A DNA stretch of 64,000 bases from DASYFG01 sp036498565 (GCA_036498565.1 DASYFG010000004.1:310001-374000); one strand, 5' to 3'. Positions 41,146 through 50,026 are shown, numbered from the stretch's first letter. Made by a program: numbers and translations. The notes: generated by a model from the letters alone, not told the origin.

Positions 41146-43978
41146 ATATTAACTTATTCAACGCATTTTTAACATCTTGGGCACTCTTTGCTTCGACGTA
41201 GCGTACATTTTCGAGCTTTAAATCTGCAAAGAATTTCTTTTGGATGGCGATAATTTGCTCATCGCCGCGTCGTTCATTGTCTGATTTCGTATCGACGAAC
41301 AGATGCAATTGATGATTCACCGTAAAAATAAAATCCGGCGTGGTCGTGCCACCCGTATATTTAGGCACTTTAATGCTAGATTTTGGTAATTTACCAAACA
41401 ATGTCACCGCTGGTTGATACTCATTCAAAACCAATTCCCGCTCCGGATTTTCCGAATCATAACGCAATGGTGGTCGATCGTACAAGTAACGTGCATCATC
41501 ATTGGCTTGCACTTCATTCACCCCAATCAAGCTAGCCGATACTTCATCTCGAAAATCATGTTTGACGGCATCATAGACAGTTGTATTCGCCTCAAAATTC
41601 AAGGCATCATATGCATATTTTTGTGCATATTCTTTTTCAAATGCCCCATTAAACGCTTTGATTGCTTGCTGTAAAGACAAATCGTTTAGCCAATCACGAT
41701 GTTTGGGATAATCAAGCAAATGTTGCGCCAAACTCTTGTGCACTAAACGAATGTCCATGCGCGTCCGTTGCACAAATTGGCGCACAAATGCGCCATATGT
41801 CATTTGACCAACCGCGCGTTTCGTCGCATAATCCACAGGATTTTCCGACAAACTCGCTTCATTGTCGATTTTGATTGTCTGACGTACTTGCATAGCAACT
41901 TGTTCATTGAAAGTGTTGGTTGTCCAAATTTTAGCCAACAGTTGTAATTTATCGCTATCTGCCAACTTTTCAAAATGCAAAACATGCCGCTGGGCCAGCT
42001 TTTGCCATAACGTTTGAATACTGCGCCAATTTTCTTTTTTTAACTTAACTGTTTGGCGGGCCTGTGTTGGATTTTCACGTACTTTGCCGTTTGTATTCGT
42101 CACTTCAGGATACGCCTGCAATAATTTTTCTAAGCCATCCCCTTGGAATTCACGCGCTGTATCAATCCAACCTAAACCAACAAATTCCATCAGCAATTCC
42201 AACTCTGGTCGCTGAGTTGTGGTCACAATTTTTGCCAACATATCGTCAGTCAGCTTTGTTTGACTGAAATCAAATGTCGTGTCTTGATTAATTTCACCAA
42301 CTAATGTTTTGGCAAAATCACGTTCGTCGTAACCAATCAAAAAGCTCAAGCGAAAATCACCGCGCAAGCGCTGGCCGTTTTCATCCACCGGCAAACGCAA
42401 CCCACGCCCAACTTCTTGTAATTTAGAGTTTTCAGAACCCGAAGTCCGCAATTTTGCAATCACAAAGACATTCGGATTGTCCCAACCTTCCCGCAAAGTC
42501 CATTTGCTAAACAAAAATCGGCGTGTGTGCAAATTACCGCGATCGTCTTTAAAGGTGAGCAGTTTGTTTTTGTTGCGTAAAATATCGTCAACTTCCGCTG
42601 CAATTGCTTCATCCCCAGTACCACGATCTTCACCAAAATAACCAGCATGCACATCATCCTGCAAATGCACCTGTGTAACTCGCAAGAAATCCAAATATTG
42701 ATCTTCACGCTCGCTCCGATTGGTACGATTTTGATAATCAGTCACTAATGCAGCTAATTTTGCACTTAAAAGCCGTTCAAAAGTCGTTTTCAGCCAACCA
42801 TTTTCTTGCCGATAACTATCAATCGCGTCAATAAAGAACAAACTCAACGTCTTAACCCGTGCACCATCTCGCATAAAATTAGCTTGTTCCGCTTCAAAAT
42901 GTTTCTCGATGGCATCCGCGATAATTTGTTCTTGATATGAATTCGTATAGGTTCCCGGAATCAAGGTCATGCCTTTAGCCAATTCCAACCCGCTTGATAA
43001 CACTTTGCCACCAGCATAACGAATATCGCCGTCAAAAGCTAAATCATCACCCACGCCATAACTTTGTTTTGTATTGCCTTGTGCCAAAACAAGTTCTTTG
43101 GCCGTTACGGAATCAACTTTCCACGCGTTGCGCACTGCACTTTCTGGCAACGTCGGGTAATAAATATCAATTCCTTTGACCAAGCCTTGGCGAAAACTTT
43201 GCACCGCATTCAAGTCAAATGCTGGCTGTCCGCGATAATAATCTTTGCGGGTCACTTTTGCCTTACCGCGTCCTTCGGTGACTTCCGGATAAGTCGCCCC
43301 TAGGCGAATCGTCATTTCAGGTTGAAGTTGGGTGATGGCGCCATAATTCGTTTTGTCGCGGGGGAAACGGTGCGGTTCGTCAATGAACACAATTGGGCGT
43401 GTCTTTTGTAGCGCAGCCATTGGATTGGCTTCACCCGCTAGCGTTGTTTGGTCGTAATCCTTATTCAAAGACTTAGAGCGCAACATATCCGCATTGATGA
43501 GCAAAACATTGATCGTGTTCGCATTCAAACGAGAACCTTCAATAAAGTTCAGCAAATGCGCAGGCAAACTATTGCGACCAGATTTAGCTTTAAAATCACC
43601 CGAATTGATGACGTTAATATCCAGTTGTGTATTTTCATAGAACTGGGAAAAATGTTGTCGGGCGTAATCACTCGTCAAAAACGACTTCCAACCTTCTTTA
43701 ATAGCGGGCGTCGGCACGACAATGATAAATTTAAATAGACCATATTGCTGGTGCAAATCAAACATCGCCCGCGTACCGACATACGTCTTCCCCGTTCCCG
43801 TTTCCATCTTAATATCAATATTAGCGCTATCAGTATAGCGCCCGCGAATCAACGGATTCGCATAAACATAATCTGAATTTTCGCTGGTTGACGCACTGGT
43901 TTCTAAACCATGAAACGCTTCATGAATAGCTTGGAGCGCTTCGGCCTGATGTTGTAATTCTTCAAGTTGAATTTTCAT
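41144..43978 (-). CDS. res: Type III restriction endonuclease, Res subunit
   Basis: 944 residues. SF2 helicase motor: motif I DIKMETGTGKTYVGTRA (Walker A) and motif II FIDEPHRF (DEPH), with later helicase motifs near FSKWTLREGWDNPNVFVIAKLR and EVGRGLRLPVDENG. The C-terminal nuclease has TPDFIFTVNHQLHLFVDTKS, a PD...DxK active site. It needs the Mod subunit for activity and cuts 25-27 bp from head-to-head unmethylated sites. No ribosome site precedes the ATG; TAAAAT ends nine bases upstream. Mod is upstream on the same strand, but a toxin-antitoxin pair on the + strand separates them, so res needs its own promoter. Confidence 0.93.
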   Translation of the reverse strand: MKIQLEELQHQAEALQAIHEAFHGLETSASTSENSDYVYANPLIRGRYTDSANIDIKMETGTGKTYVGTRAMFDLHQQYGLFKFIIVVPTPAIKEGWKSFLTSDYARQHFSQFYENTQLDINVINSGDFKAKSGRNSLPAHLLNFIEGSRLNANTINVLLINADMLRSKSLNKDYDQTTLAGEANPMAALQKTRPIVFIDEPHRFPRDKTNYGAITQLQPEMTIRLGATYPEVTEGRGKAKVTRKDYYRGQPAFDLNAVQSFRQGLVKGIDIYYPTLPESAVRNAWKVDSVTAKELVLAQGNTKQSYGVGDDLAFDGDIRYAGGKVLSSGLELAKGMTLIPGTYTNSYQEQIIADAIEKHFEAEQANFMRDGARVKTLSLFFIDAIDSYRQENGWLKTTFERLLSAKLAALVTDYQNRTNRSEREDQYLDFLRVTQVHLQDDVHAGYFGEDRGTGDEAIAAEVDDILRNKNKLLTFKDDRGNLHTRRFLFSKWTLREGWDNPNVFVIAKLRTSGSENSKLQEVGRGLRLPVDENGQRLRGDFRLSFLIGYDERDFAKTLVGEINQDTTFDFSQTKLTDDMLAKIVTTTQRPELELLMEFVGLGWIDTAREFQGDGLEKLLQAYPEVTNTNGKVRENPTQARQTVKLKKENWRSIQTLWQKLAQRHVLHFEKLADSDKLQLLAKIWTTNTFNEQVAMQVRQTIKIDNEASLSENPVDYATKRAVGQMTYGAFVRQFVQRTRMDIRLVHKSLAQHLLDYPKHRDWLNDLSLQQAIKAFNGAFEKEYAQKYAYDALNFEANTTVYDAVKHDFRDEVSASLIGVNEVQANDDARYLYDRPPLRYDSENPERELVLNEYQPAVTLFGKLPKSSIKVPKYTGGTTTPDFIFTVNHQLHLFVDTKSDNERRGDEQIIAIQKKFFADLKLENVRYVEAKSAQDVKNALNKLI

Positions 43979-43987
43979 AGATTTTTT

Positions 43988-44006
43988 ATTTTATGGTACA
44001 ATGTAC
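43988..44006. promoter_or_regulatory. Shared control region of res and the toxin-antitoxin operon
   Basis: Only 56 bases separate the two divergent start codons. A perfect 11-base palindrome GTACAATGTAC (43996-44006) overlaps the plus-strand -10 TACAAT (43997-44002) and abuts the minus-strand -10 TAAAAT (43993-43988) of res. Antitoxins usually bind such dyads. Confidence 0.55.
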
Positions 44007-44034
44007 ATACAAAGTGATAACAAAGGAGTAAAAT

Positions 44035-44355
44035 ATGAGTTCAATTGTCAAAGATGATCGGATTAGCTTCCGAACCAATAAACAATTACATTTAGACGCG
44101 GAAAAAGTGTTAAATGACATGCAGTTAGATTTATCTACGGCGCTTAACCTATTTCTAGATCAAGTTGTCCGGCAACAAACACTTCCGTTTGACCTACAAG
44201 CGACAAAACAACGGGAGCTAAAACAATTACAAGCAGTCTTGACCAAAGCCGAGGCCGATATTGATGCTGGCCGCGTTGATTCAGTCCAACATGTTTTTGA
44301 CGCTGTCGCCGAAAATATTATCCAATATGAACCTGGGAAAACCAGCCATGACTGA
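44035..44355 (+). CDS. RelB/DinJ-type antitoxin
   Basis: 106 residues. The N-terminal DDRISFRTNKQLHLDAEKVLNDMQLDLSTALNLFLDQVVRQQTLPF is the RelB/DinJ ribbon-helix-helix pattern (the LPF end is typical). The C-terminal part is helical and charged and should neutralise the toxin. AAAGGAG precedes the ATG. It overlaps the toxin gene by eight bases. Inserted on the opposite strand between res and mod. Confidence 0.87.
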   Translation: MSSIVKDDRISFRTNKQLHLDAEKVLNDMQLDLSTALNLFLDQVVRQQTLPFDLQATKQRELKQLQAVLTKAEADIDAGRVDSVQHVFDAVAENIIQYEPGKTSHD

Positions 44356-44656
44356 GATTGTCGTCACACAAAATGCTCAAGACGATATTCAGCAACTCAT
44401 CAATTATATTTTGATTGACTTAGCATCACCGATTACCGCTCGGCGCGTTGCACAACAGTTAAAACGGCGCATTAACTTACTAGCTGTTTTTCCGGAATCT
44501 GGGGCACCATTGCGCGAGGCTTTGGCCTATCGACGCGTCATCATCAGTGTGTATGCCATTATTTATCGGTATGATATGACAGGTGATAGCATTTATATCA
44601 TGCATGTTTATCACACAAAACAACAATACACCACGCTATTTCAAGACGACCAATAG
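44348..44656 (+). CDS. RelE/ParE-family toxin
   Basis: 102 residues: MTEIVVTQNAQDDIQQLINYILIDLASPITARRVAQQLKRRINLLAVFPESGAP is the ParE-like alpha-hairpin, and YRRVIISVYAIIYRYDMTGDSIYIMHVYHTKQQY the beta-sheet core. The layout (FPESGAPL, YxIIYR, IxxVxH) resembles ParE/RelE plasmid stabilisation toxins; the target (gyrase or ribosome) cannot be decided. ATG 44348 is inside the antitoxin end; the frame extends upstream to 44261 within the antitoxin gene. Confidence 0.87.
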   Translation: MTEIVVTQNAQDDIQQLINYILIDLASPITARRVAQQLKRRINLLAVFPESGAPLREALAYRRVIISVYAIIYRYDMTGDSIYIMHVYHTKQQYTTLFQDDQ

Positions 44657-44667
44657 GTCGTTTTTTT
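44646..44667 (+). terminator. Terminator of the toxin-antitoxin operon
   Basis: CGACC / GGTCG stem with T7 after the toxin stop. Confidence 0.8.
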
Positions 44668-46567
44668 AATAGCGGACAATTAGGTTTACTTTACTATCGA
44701 GTTGCGCAAGCGCAATTTCTAGTTCGCGTAAGTCTTCCAAACTCAATGAATAACCGTAAACGACAATTGTCTGCAACACCAATTCGTTGGTTCCCACAGC
44801 GTTTACTAACGCTTTTGTCTGAGCGATATGCCAGCCAGAATTGATAATGTAAACCCGCGTACCATCCACATATGGCAACTGATAGCCCGCAACCGTCAAA
44901 TTTTCAACCGCTACATCGAACCTGTAACCGTCCGCCACCAAATAAGTTTGGAGTACCGTGTCGTAACCGGTGGCATCCCCACTGACCTGTAATTCATCAC
45001 TAGAAAATGGCGTGAGCATATCATCGAACAAATCAAGGGTCGTTGCTAATTCATCAAAGTTGTCAATGTCATCCAATGTTTTTTGCGTTGGTGCGACCAT
45101 TCGGAAATGTTTGAAGCCCGCATCTCCTTGCCAATTAGGATTTTCTGCTTGAACTTTGGCAGCCGCGCGCTTAATGCGCTCGCGTGAAATTTCATCAATT
45201 GATTTAAAACCCGCATTAAACGCGACTTCTCCGCCTTTAGTTGGGACTTGCTGGCCAGCCGCGTTAACCGTAAAGGTAGGTTCTGGCAAAGTCGCCATGA
45301 TAAAGCGCCGATTTCCGCCATCTTCGGCATTGAGTTGCATGACGGCATCGGCGGTTGTAGATGAACCGGCAAAGAAGTCGAGGATAGTCGCATCTTTTTT
45401 TGTAGCTGCTTCTAGTATTTTTTTGATCAACACAACGGGCTTTGGATATGAAAATACACCTTCTGGCAATAATTTTTCGAAATCTTTGCGTCCAGATGTT
45501 GTGCCACCATAATTTAAAATCGATTCAAGATAGGTGGTTCGACGTTCATCGGTAGGAATAATTAATCTTGGTTGTTTATGACCATCGCTACCCCAAAAAA
45601 TCAAGTCTTCTGCAATTAATTCTTTAATCTTAGCTTGATTCCATTTCCATTGCCTCGTAAACACATCTCCATTTGGATTGGTAATAGAAAAGTAATTTTC
45701 GTGATTTGGATTTTCTCTTTCTGAATTAACAGCTAAATTGGCTGTTTGCAACTCATTTTCACGGCCAATTAAGGCCTCATGAATTTTTGAAAATTCTACG
45801 CTATTGATATTTTTATAACCAATTGTCACATATTCATGAACGTTTCTAAATCTAGAAACTTGTTTTAAAGTTCCCGATTTTCCTTCGGCTTCTTTGTTCC
45901 AAACCAATTGCTCTGTCGTTTCCCCAAACAAATCATCCATCAATAACTTCAAATTCGCTTGTTCGTTATCGTCAATTGAGACAAAAATAACACCGCTATC
46001 TTTAAGCAACTTCTTTGCCAAAGCCAAACGTGGGTACATGAAAGTCAACCACGCCGAATGCGTCGATTTACCTTGAATACTTTTTAAACGTTTTAGACCA
46101 TCGTCGTCCAAGCCGAACTGATTTTTTAACGTGTCATCACTGTACTCGAACTTATCTGGGTACACAAAACCATCCGATCCTGTGTTGTAGGGCGGATCGA
46201 TGTAAATAAAATCAATGCTATTTTGATAATTAGCCTGCAAGTGTCGCAGAACTTCTAAATTGTCGCCCGTAAAAAACAGATTTTCACTCTGGACGTTTAC
46301 TTCAGCAGCATTATGTGTGTTATCAGGTACAATCACCGTGGTCGGGCGTTCGCCAACTTGTTTTTTGGCATAGTCTTTCCCGATGAAATCCAGCTGATAA
46401 CCGCTGTTTAACTCTTGGGTATTGTGCGCACGTAAGTCAGCCGCCAATTTTTCCAAATCAAACGTACTTGCCGAACTGAAATATTCCGGTAAAGCTTGTT
46501 GCAATTTGGCCAACGTGGCGCTGTTGGGTTCTACGTGTTCATTATGTAGGAGGTTATCTCTAATCAT
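44666..46567 (-). CDS. mod: Type III DNA methyltransferase, Mod subunit
   Basis: 633-residue N6-adenine methyltransferase of the beta class: catalytic motif IV IDFIYIDPPYNTGSDGF precedes the SAM motif I ILDFFAGSSTTADAVMQL. The central region (about 220-340) is the target-recognition domain. The N-terminus EPNSATLAKLQQALPEYFSSASTFDLEKLAADLRAHN is typical for Lactobacillales Mod proteins. GAGGTG lies six bases before ATG 46567. The 5' region holds a small upstream reading frame containing five copies of a 7-bp repeat, so expression may be phase-variable. Confidence 0.93.
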   Translation of the reverse strand: MIRDNLLHNEHVEPNSATLAKLQQALPEYFSSASTFDLEKLAADLRAHNTQELNSGYQLDFIGKDYAKKQVGERPTTVIVPDNTHNAAEVNVQSENLFFTGDNLEVLRHLQANYQNSIDFIYIDPPYNTGSDGFVYPDKFEYSDDTLKNQFGLDDDGLKRLKSIQGKSTHSAWLTFMYPRLALAKKLLKDSGVIFVSIDDNEQANLKLLMDDLFGETTEQLVWNKEAEGKSGTLKQVSRFRNVHEYVTIGYKNINSVEFSKIHEALIGRENELQTANLAVNSERENPNHENYFSITNPNGDVFTRQWKWNQAKIKELIAEDLIFWGSDGHKQPRLIIPTDERRTTYLESILNYGGTTSGRKDFEKLLPEGVFSYPKPVVLIKKILEAATKKDATILDFFAGSSTTADAVMQLNAEDGGNRRFIMATLPEPTFTVNAAGQQVPTKGGEVAFNAGFKSIDEISRERIKRAAAKVQAENPNWQGDAGFKHFRMVAPTQKTLDDIDNFDELATTLDLFDDMLTPFSSDELQVSGDATGYDTVLQTYLVADGYRFDVAVENLTVAGYQLPYVDGTRVYIINSGWHIAQTKALVNAVGTNELVLQTIVVYGYSLSLEDLRELEIALAQLDSKVNLIVRY

Positions 46568-46606
46568 GAGACACCTCGTTGCTGCTAGAAAGTAGAGTCT
46601 TAGCAG

Positions 46607-46681
46607 CTAGTAGTTTGTAGTTTGTAGTTTGTAGTTTGTAGTTTGTTCCGATTTTACGGCGCGCACAACTTTTTTAGCCAT
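46607..46681 (-). CDS. Small upstream reading frame in the mod leader (24 aa)
   Basis: ATG at 46681 behind AAGGAAA, encoding MAKKVVRAVKSEQ followed by TTNYKLQ-type repeats, stopping at TAG 46609-46607. It starts 114 bases before the mod ATG. The 7-bp repeats lie inside it: with five copies it stops at the end of the repeats; one more copy (or two fewer) would open a frame through to a TAG that overlaps the mod start (ATGATTAG). Not recognised as a protein family; a regulatory leader peptide is the likely role. Confidence 0.45.
   Translation of the reverse strand: MAKKVVRAVKSEQTTNYKLQTTNY
46611..46645. repeat. Heptanucleotide tandem repeat, 5 x TAGTTTG
   Basis: Five perfect, uninterrupted copies (CAAACTA on the coding strand of mod) 44 bases upstream of the mod start codon. 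Slipped-strand mispairing at such repeats is a known cause of phase variation in Type III mod genes. Confidence 0.95.
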
Positions 46682-46726
46682 GTTTTCGTTTCCTTAACTA
46701 ATTGTTAATATTTATAAATCATTTTA

Positions 46727-47713
46727 TCACATCCATCCAGACAAAATCGCCTCAATTTCAAGCAATTGCCCCGCCGTCAAATCCGGCAACGTCAAAGTTG
46801 CCACATTTTCCAGAATCTGTTCCGGTTTGGACGCGCCGATGAGCACACTGGTCACCGATGGTTGTTGCAACAACCACTTCAAAGCCAATTCCGCCAAACT
46901 ATAACCCGCCGCCAATGCAAAGTCGTTCAACTGACGCAAAATAGCGACATGCGTCTCACTCAAAGTTGCGGCCTTTAAAAAGCGGCCGTCCGTTTTAATC
47001 CGACTATCAACCGGAATGCCATCCAAATACCGATTGGTAAGCAAGCCTTGCGCCAGCGGACTGAAAACAACTAAACCTTGCTGCAAGTCCGTCACAGCTG
47101 CTTTTAAACCATTTTCCTCAATCTTGCGATCTAACAACGAATAGCGATTTTGATTGACCAAAACCGGCACACGATATTCCGCCAAAAGCGCCGTCGCACG
47201 CTGCAAAGTCGGTCCATCGTAGTTGGACAGCCCAACATACAACGCCTTGCCCTGATGGACAATATCAGCCAACGTCTGCATGGTTTCCTCTAACGGCGTA
47301 TTCGGATCCATGCGGTGATGATAAAAAATATCGACATAATCCAACTGCAAACGGCGCAAACTTTGATCCAAACTCGCCATCAAATGCTTGCGACTGCCCC
47401 AATTTCCGTACGGTCCGTCCCACATTTCATAGCCCGCTTTCGTGCTGATAAGCAATTCGTCGCGGTGATTGGCAAACTCGCCTTTTAAAATTTCACCAAA
47501 GTGGCGTTCAGCCGCGCCGGGTTTGGGACCGTAGTTATTTGCCAAATCAAAATACGTGATGCCCGCATCCAGTGCGGTCGTCAATAATTTGGTCATCTGC
47601 GCATAATCCGCGTCATCACCAAAATTATGCCACAGACCATACGCTAATTGCGGTAGTTGCAAACCTGTATTGCCAGCGGCTTTGTACGTCATTTTACTAT
47701 AATCAATCGTCAT
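46727..47713 (-). CDS. Aldo/keto reductase (YghZ-like)
   Basis: 328-residue NADPH-dependent TIM-barrel reductase. The catalytic tetrad is visible: Asp and Tyr in YFDLANNYGPKPGAAE, Lys in LISTKAGYEMWDGPYG, His in DIFYHHRMDPNTP. The YEMWDGPYGNWGSRKHL stretch is typical of the YghZ/GPR (L-glyceraldehyde-3-phosphate reductase) branch. Cofactor loop GASKPEQILENV is at the C-terminus. AAGGAG precedes the ATG. Methylglyoxal detoxification is a common role for this branch, but is inferred. Confidence 0.9.
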   Translation of the reverse strand: MTIDYSKMTYKAAGNTGLQLPQLAYGLWHNFGDDADYAQMTKLLTTALDAGITYFDLANNYGPKPGAAERHFGEILKGEFANHRDELLISTKAGYEMWDGPYGNWGSRKHLMASLDQSLRRLQLDYVDIFYHHRMDPNTPLEETMQTLADIVHQGKALYVGLSNYDGPTLQRATALLAEYRVPVLVNQNRYSLLDRKIEENGLKAAVTDLQQGLVVFSPLAQGLLTNRYLDGIPVDSRIKTDGRFLKAATLSETHVAILRQLNDFALAAGYSLAELALKWLLQQPSVTSVLIGASKPEQILENVATLTLPDLTAGQLLEIEAILSGWM

Positions 47714-47761
47714 AACAGCTCCTTTTGTAAGCGTTTTCTAAAATTCATTATACCACGCCAC

Positions 47762-47786
47762 AAAAAAACAGCGCCCCGCGCTGTTT
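47762..47786 (-). terminator. Terminator of the DUF998-like gene
   Basis: AAACAGCGC / GCGCTGTTT stem followed by T7 on the minus strand. Confidence 0.85.
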
Positions 47787-48942
47787 AATCAAGTTGTTCG
47801 ACAGTCACCATCACCGACTCTGAACTTGGCAAAGCCATGCTCCGCAAATACTGTAACAACAGCATCATCCAGCCAAATGCCAAACCAAAAGCAATCATTT
47901 CAAAAGCCGTTAGCGACAAATAATGCATCCCCTGAAACAAAAAATCTACCGCAATCAAGCCACCGGCCAAACCATATGACGTAATCAAAAATTCCGGATG
48001 TGCATTTGGCAATAACCAACGCAAGGCAATAATCATCGCTAAAATCCACAAAACAAGCGTCTGCGCTAGCGCGTCGTGGACTGAGTGCATCCAGCCGCTG
48101 TTATTTGGTACCGCGCCAACGCCGCCTAAAGTCAGCGCCGTTAACGTCAACAATAAACGTAAGTAAAACAAGCCGCGGTTTTCTGACAAACGCGCCCCCA
48201 GCCACGTGAATAAATAATCCAACAAAGCCAACAAAATCAACGCCGAAAAAATCAACGATAAATTAAAAATCCAACCATTTGGCACTACGCTCGTGCCTAA
48301 ATAACTAAAATTATATTGCCACCAGCCGGCACTCCCATTTGACACCATCGACAAAATAACGCCGCCGCCCAATGTCATCGTTAAAACCGACACAATCGTG
48401 TTAAATCGTAAACTCGTTGCCGCCAACACCATGATATAACTCATCACGGCGGCCAATGCGCCGATAATCAAAGACGCCGTGTAAATGTCTAAGCGCATTC
48501 CATAAAACGCCGTCTCCCACAATCGCATAAATAACGATAAACCAACGAACGCGACCAAACCATAAGCAATACTCATCGTGACCGTATGATAAAACCGCAT
48601 TTTAAAACGACCAGATCGGCGCATCTGTAATAACGTCCAGCTAAAAGCTAAAACACTAAACAACGTCCCTAGATAAATGCTAAGTTGTGTAATCGAATTA
48701 CTGCCGGTAATCGGTACTAAACGATTTGATTGCCACAAAAAATTTGCCAACGCCATCAAAGCCGTTAGCACACCGGCCACCCCAGCTAATCGCAAGCCGG
48801 TTCGTTGATCGCGTTCGTTACTCAACGGCTCACGCGCCAGCACAATTTCTTGCCCATCCAAACGCGCCGCCAAACTCGTCGTTTGCAACAATAATAATTT
48901 TTCTGCCACCGCTTTGGTGACTTGCAGCTTAACCTCTGCCAT
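47785..48942 (-). CDS. Polytopic membrane protein, DUF998-like
   Basis: 385 residues. A soluble N-terminus (1-45, MAEVKLQVTKAVAEKLLLLQ) precedes about ten membrane segments. The second half (NFSYLGTSVVPNGWIFNLSLIFSALILLALLDYL, GAVPNNSGWMHSVHDALAQ) resembles the DUF998 family, in which an N-F-S-x-L-G loop and a late H-x-x-x-A are conserved. No function is known. Single gene with its own terminator and GAGG ribosome site. Confidence 0.6.
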   Translation of the reverse strand: MAEVKLQVTKAVAEKLLLLQTTSLAARLDGQEIVLAREPLSNERDQRTGLRLAGVAGVLTALMALANFLWQSNRLVPITGSNSITQLSIYLGTLFSVLAFSWTLLQMRRSGRFKMRFYHTVTMSIAYGLVAFVGLSLFMRLWETAFYGMRLDIYTASLIIGALAAVMSYIMVLAATSLRFNTIVSVLTMTLGGGVILSMVSNGSAGWWQYNFSYLGTSVVPNGWIFNLSLIFSALILLALLDYLFTWLGARLSENRGLFYLRLLLTLTALTLGGVGAVPNNSGWMHSVHDALAQTLVLWILAMIIALRWLLPNAHPEFLITSYGLAGGLIAVDFLFQGMHYLSLTAFEMIAFGLAFGWMMLLLQYLRSMALPSSESVMVTVEQLD

Positions 48943-48996
48943 AAGCGCCTCATTTCATTTTCCCGCCATTCATTCTACCACTTACGCCAGGCAAAC

Positions 48997-49029
48997 AAAA
49001 CCACCGTCCAGCATTCGAACGGTGGTTTT
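48997..49029. terminator. Bidirectional terminator, left copy of a direct repeat
   Basis: AAAACCACCGT and its complement around a short loop. A copy with one base difference occurs at 50950-50982 in the same orientation, on the other side of the CPBP/MerR gene pair. Confidence 0.85.
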
Positions 49030-49049
49030 GTTATTTTTAAATGAGTTAG

Positions 49050-49904
49050 TTAATCCCAATATTCTTCATAAATTCCTGTTTCAGGTAATTTAATTGTTTT
49101 TAACTGGCGCCAAGCACTGATAACAAGCGGAATATAAATCACGATAAAAGCAGTATTGACGATCAGTGAAGACATCGCCTGTGAAGGATCCGAACTGATA
49201 TAAGAAACCGAATTCGTTCCAGAAAAAATAAGTGATCCTACCATAAGTAGCAAGTCCGAAGCACCGTGAACAAGAGCAATTCCCCAAATGTTTCTGGTTT
49301 TCAAGTAGATAGCACCTAAAAAGAAACCGCCCATCCCAGCACTAATTGTTTTCAAAAGTGCTTGCAGTAAGCCCATCACACTTAAGTCCAAACCTGTCTG
49401 TAACCAAGAAAGTAAGATATGAGCAAAACCGAAAATAAAACCACCAAGAGCAACCGCTGAAATCAAACCTTTGCGTGTTTTTCCTAGTTTGACTAATAAT
49501 GCTTGTAAAATCACACCACGAAATAGCCCTTCTTCAAACAAACCAAGCAATAGATAGAAAATGACTGCTTGCAAAAGCATCATCGCCCAATTAGGTTGAA
49601 CGTGTCGATTGGCAGCAATAGCAGCAAAAATGGTCGCCGCAGATCCCAAAATACCTGGTACAAGATAAAGAATACTCTTTCTAAATGTAAACCCAATCCC
49701 TGTTTTTCTGAAGACGATCAGTTTCTTGCCACCAATACCGATAAGAAGTAGCAACGTTAATAGCGTCAGTGGTATCTCTTGGCGTAATTTTTCTAGTACC
49801 GCGTCACCTGCTGGAACAGTCAGCAAAATGATAAAAGCAACTGTTAAGGCAAAAAAAGCCGTTAGTAACGGATATTTCCGTAACCAGATTCGTATGTTAA
49901 TCAT
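49050..49904 (-). CDS. CPBP family intramembrane metalloprotease
   Basis: 284 residues, about eight membrane segments. All CPBP motifs are intact: LFEEGLFRGVILQALL (EExxxR), FIFGFAHILLSWL (FxxxH) and VHGASDLLLMVG (HxxxD). A MerR regulator is transcribed divergently, and the gene has a MerR-type promoter with a 19-bp spacer. CPBP proteins in lactic acid bacteria are tied to bacteriocin immunity and membrane stress; the substrate is unknown. Confidence 0.87.
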   Translation of the reverse strand: MINIRIWLRKYPLLTAFFALTVAFIILLTVPAGDAVLEKLRQEIPLTLLTLLLLIGIGGKKLIVFRKTGIGFTFRKSILYLVPGILGSAATIFAAIAANRHVQPNWAMMLLQAVIFYLLLGLFEEGLFRGVILQALLVKLGKTRKGLISAVALGGFIFGFAHILLSWLQTGLDLSVMGLLQALLKTISAGMGGFFLGAIYLKTRNIWGIALVHGASDLLLMVGSLIFSGTNSVSYISSDPSQAMSSLIVNTAFIVIYIPLVISAWRQLKTIKLPETGIYEEYWD

Positions 49905-49959
49905 ATTTAGTTCTCCTTTTTTATAAGTTAGCGCATTTGTTTGTGTCTAACTTGCTACT

Positions 49960-49990
49960 ATGCTAAACTATGATGTTACATCACAGTCAA
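49960..49990 (-). promoter_or_regulatory. MerR-type promoter with dyad in a 19-bp spacer
   Basis: Minus strand: TTGACT (49990-49985), 19-base spacer, TAGCAT (49965-49960). The spacer holds the dyad TGATG-TTA-CATCA (49971-49983), extendable to 19 bases with one mismatch. This is the arrangement activated by multidrug-sensing MerR proteins. Confidence 0.8.
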
Positions 49991-50026
49991 GCACAATATT
50001 AAAAAAATAAATGTAAGGAGAAGCTA

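Noticed and set aside
46611..46645. CRISPR-like array
   Set aside because: Seven-base perfect tandem units without spacers are a simple sequence repeat, not CRISPR. No CRISPR or cas gene was seen anywhere in the window.
46560..46681. Upstream frame as an alternative N-terminus of Mod
   Set aside because: In no repeat copy number does the upstream frame fuse with mod: the frame that matches mod meets TAG right after the repeat, and the other two stop before or at the mod start.
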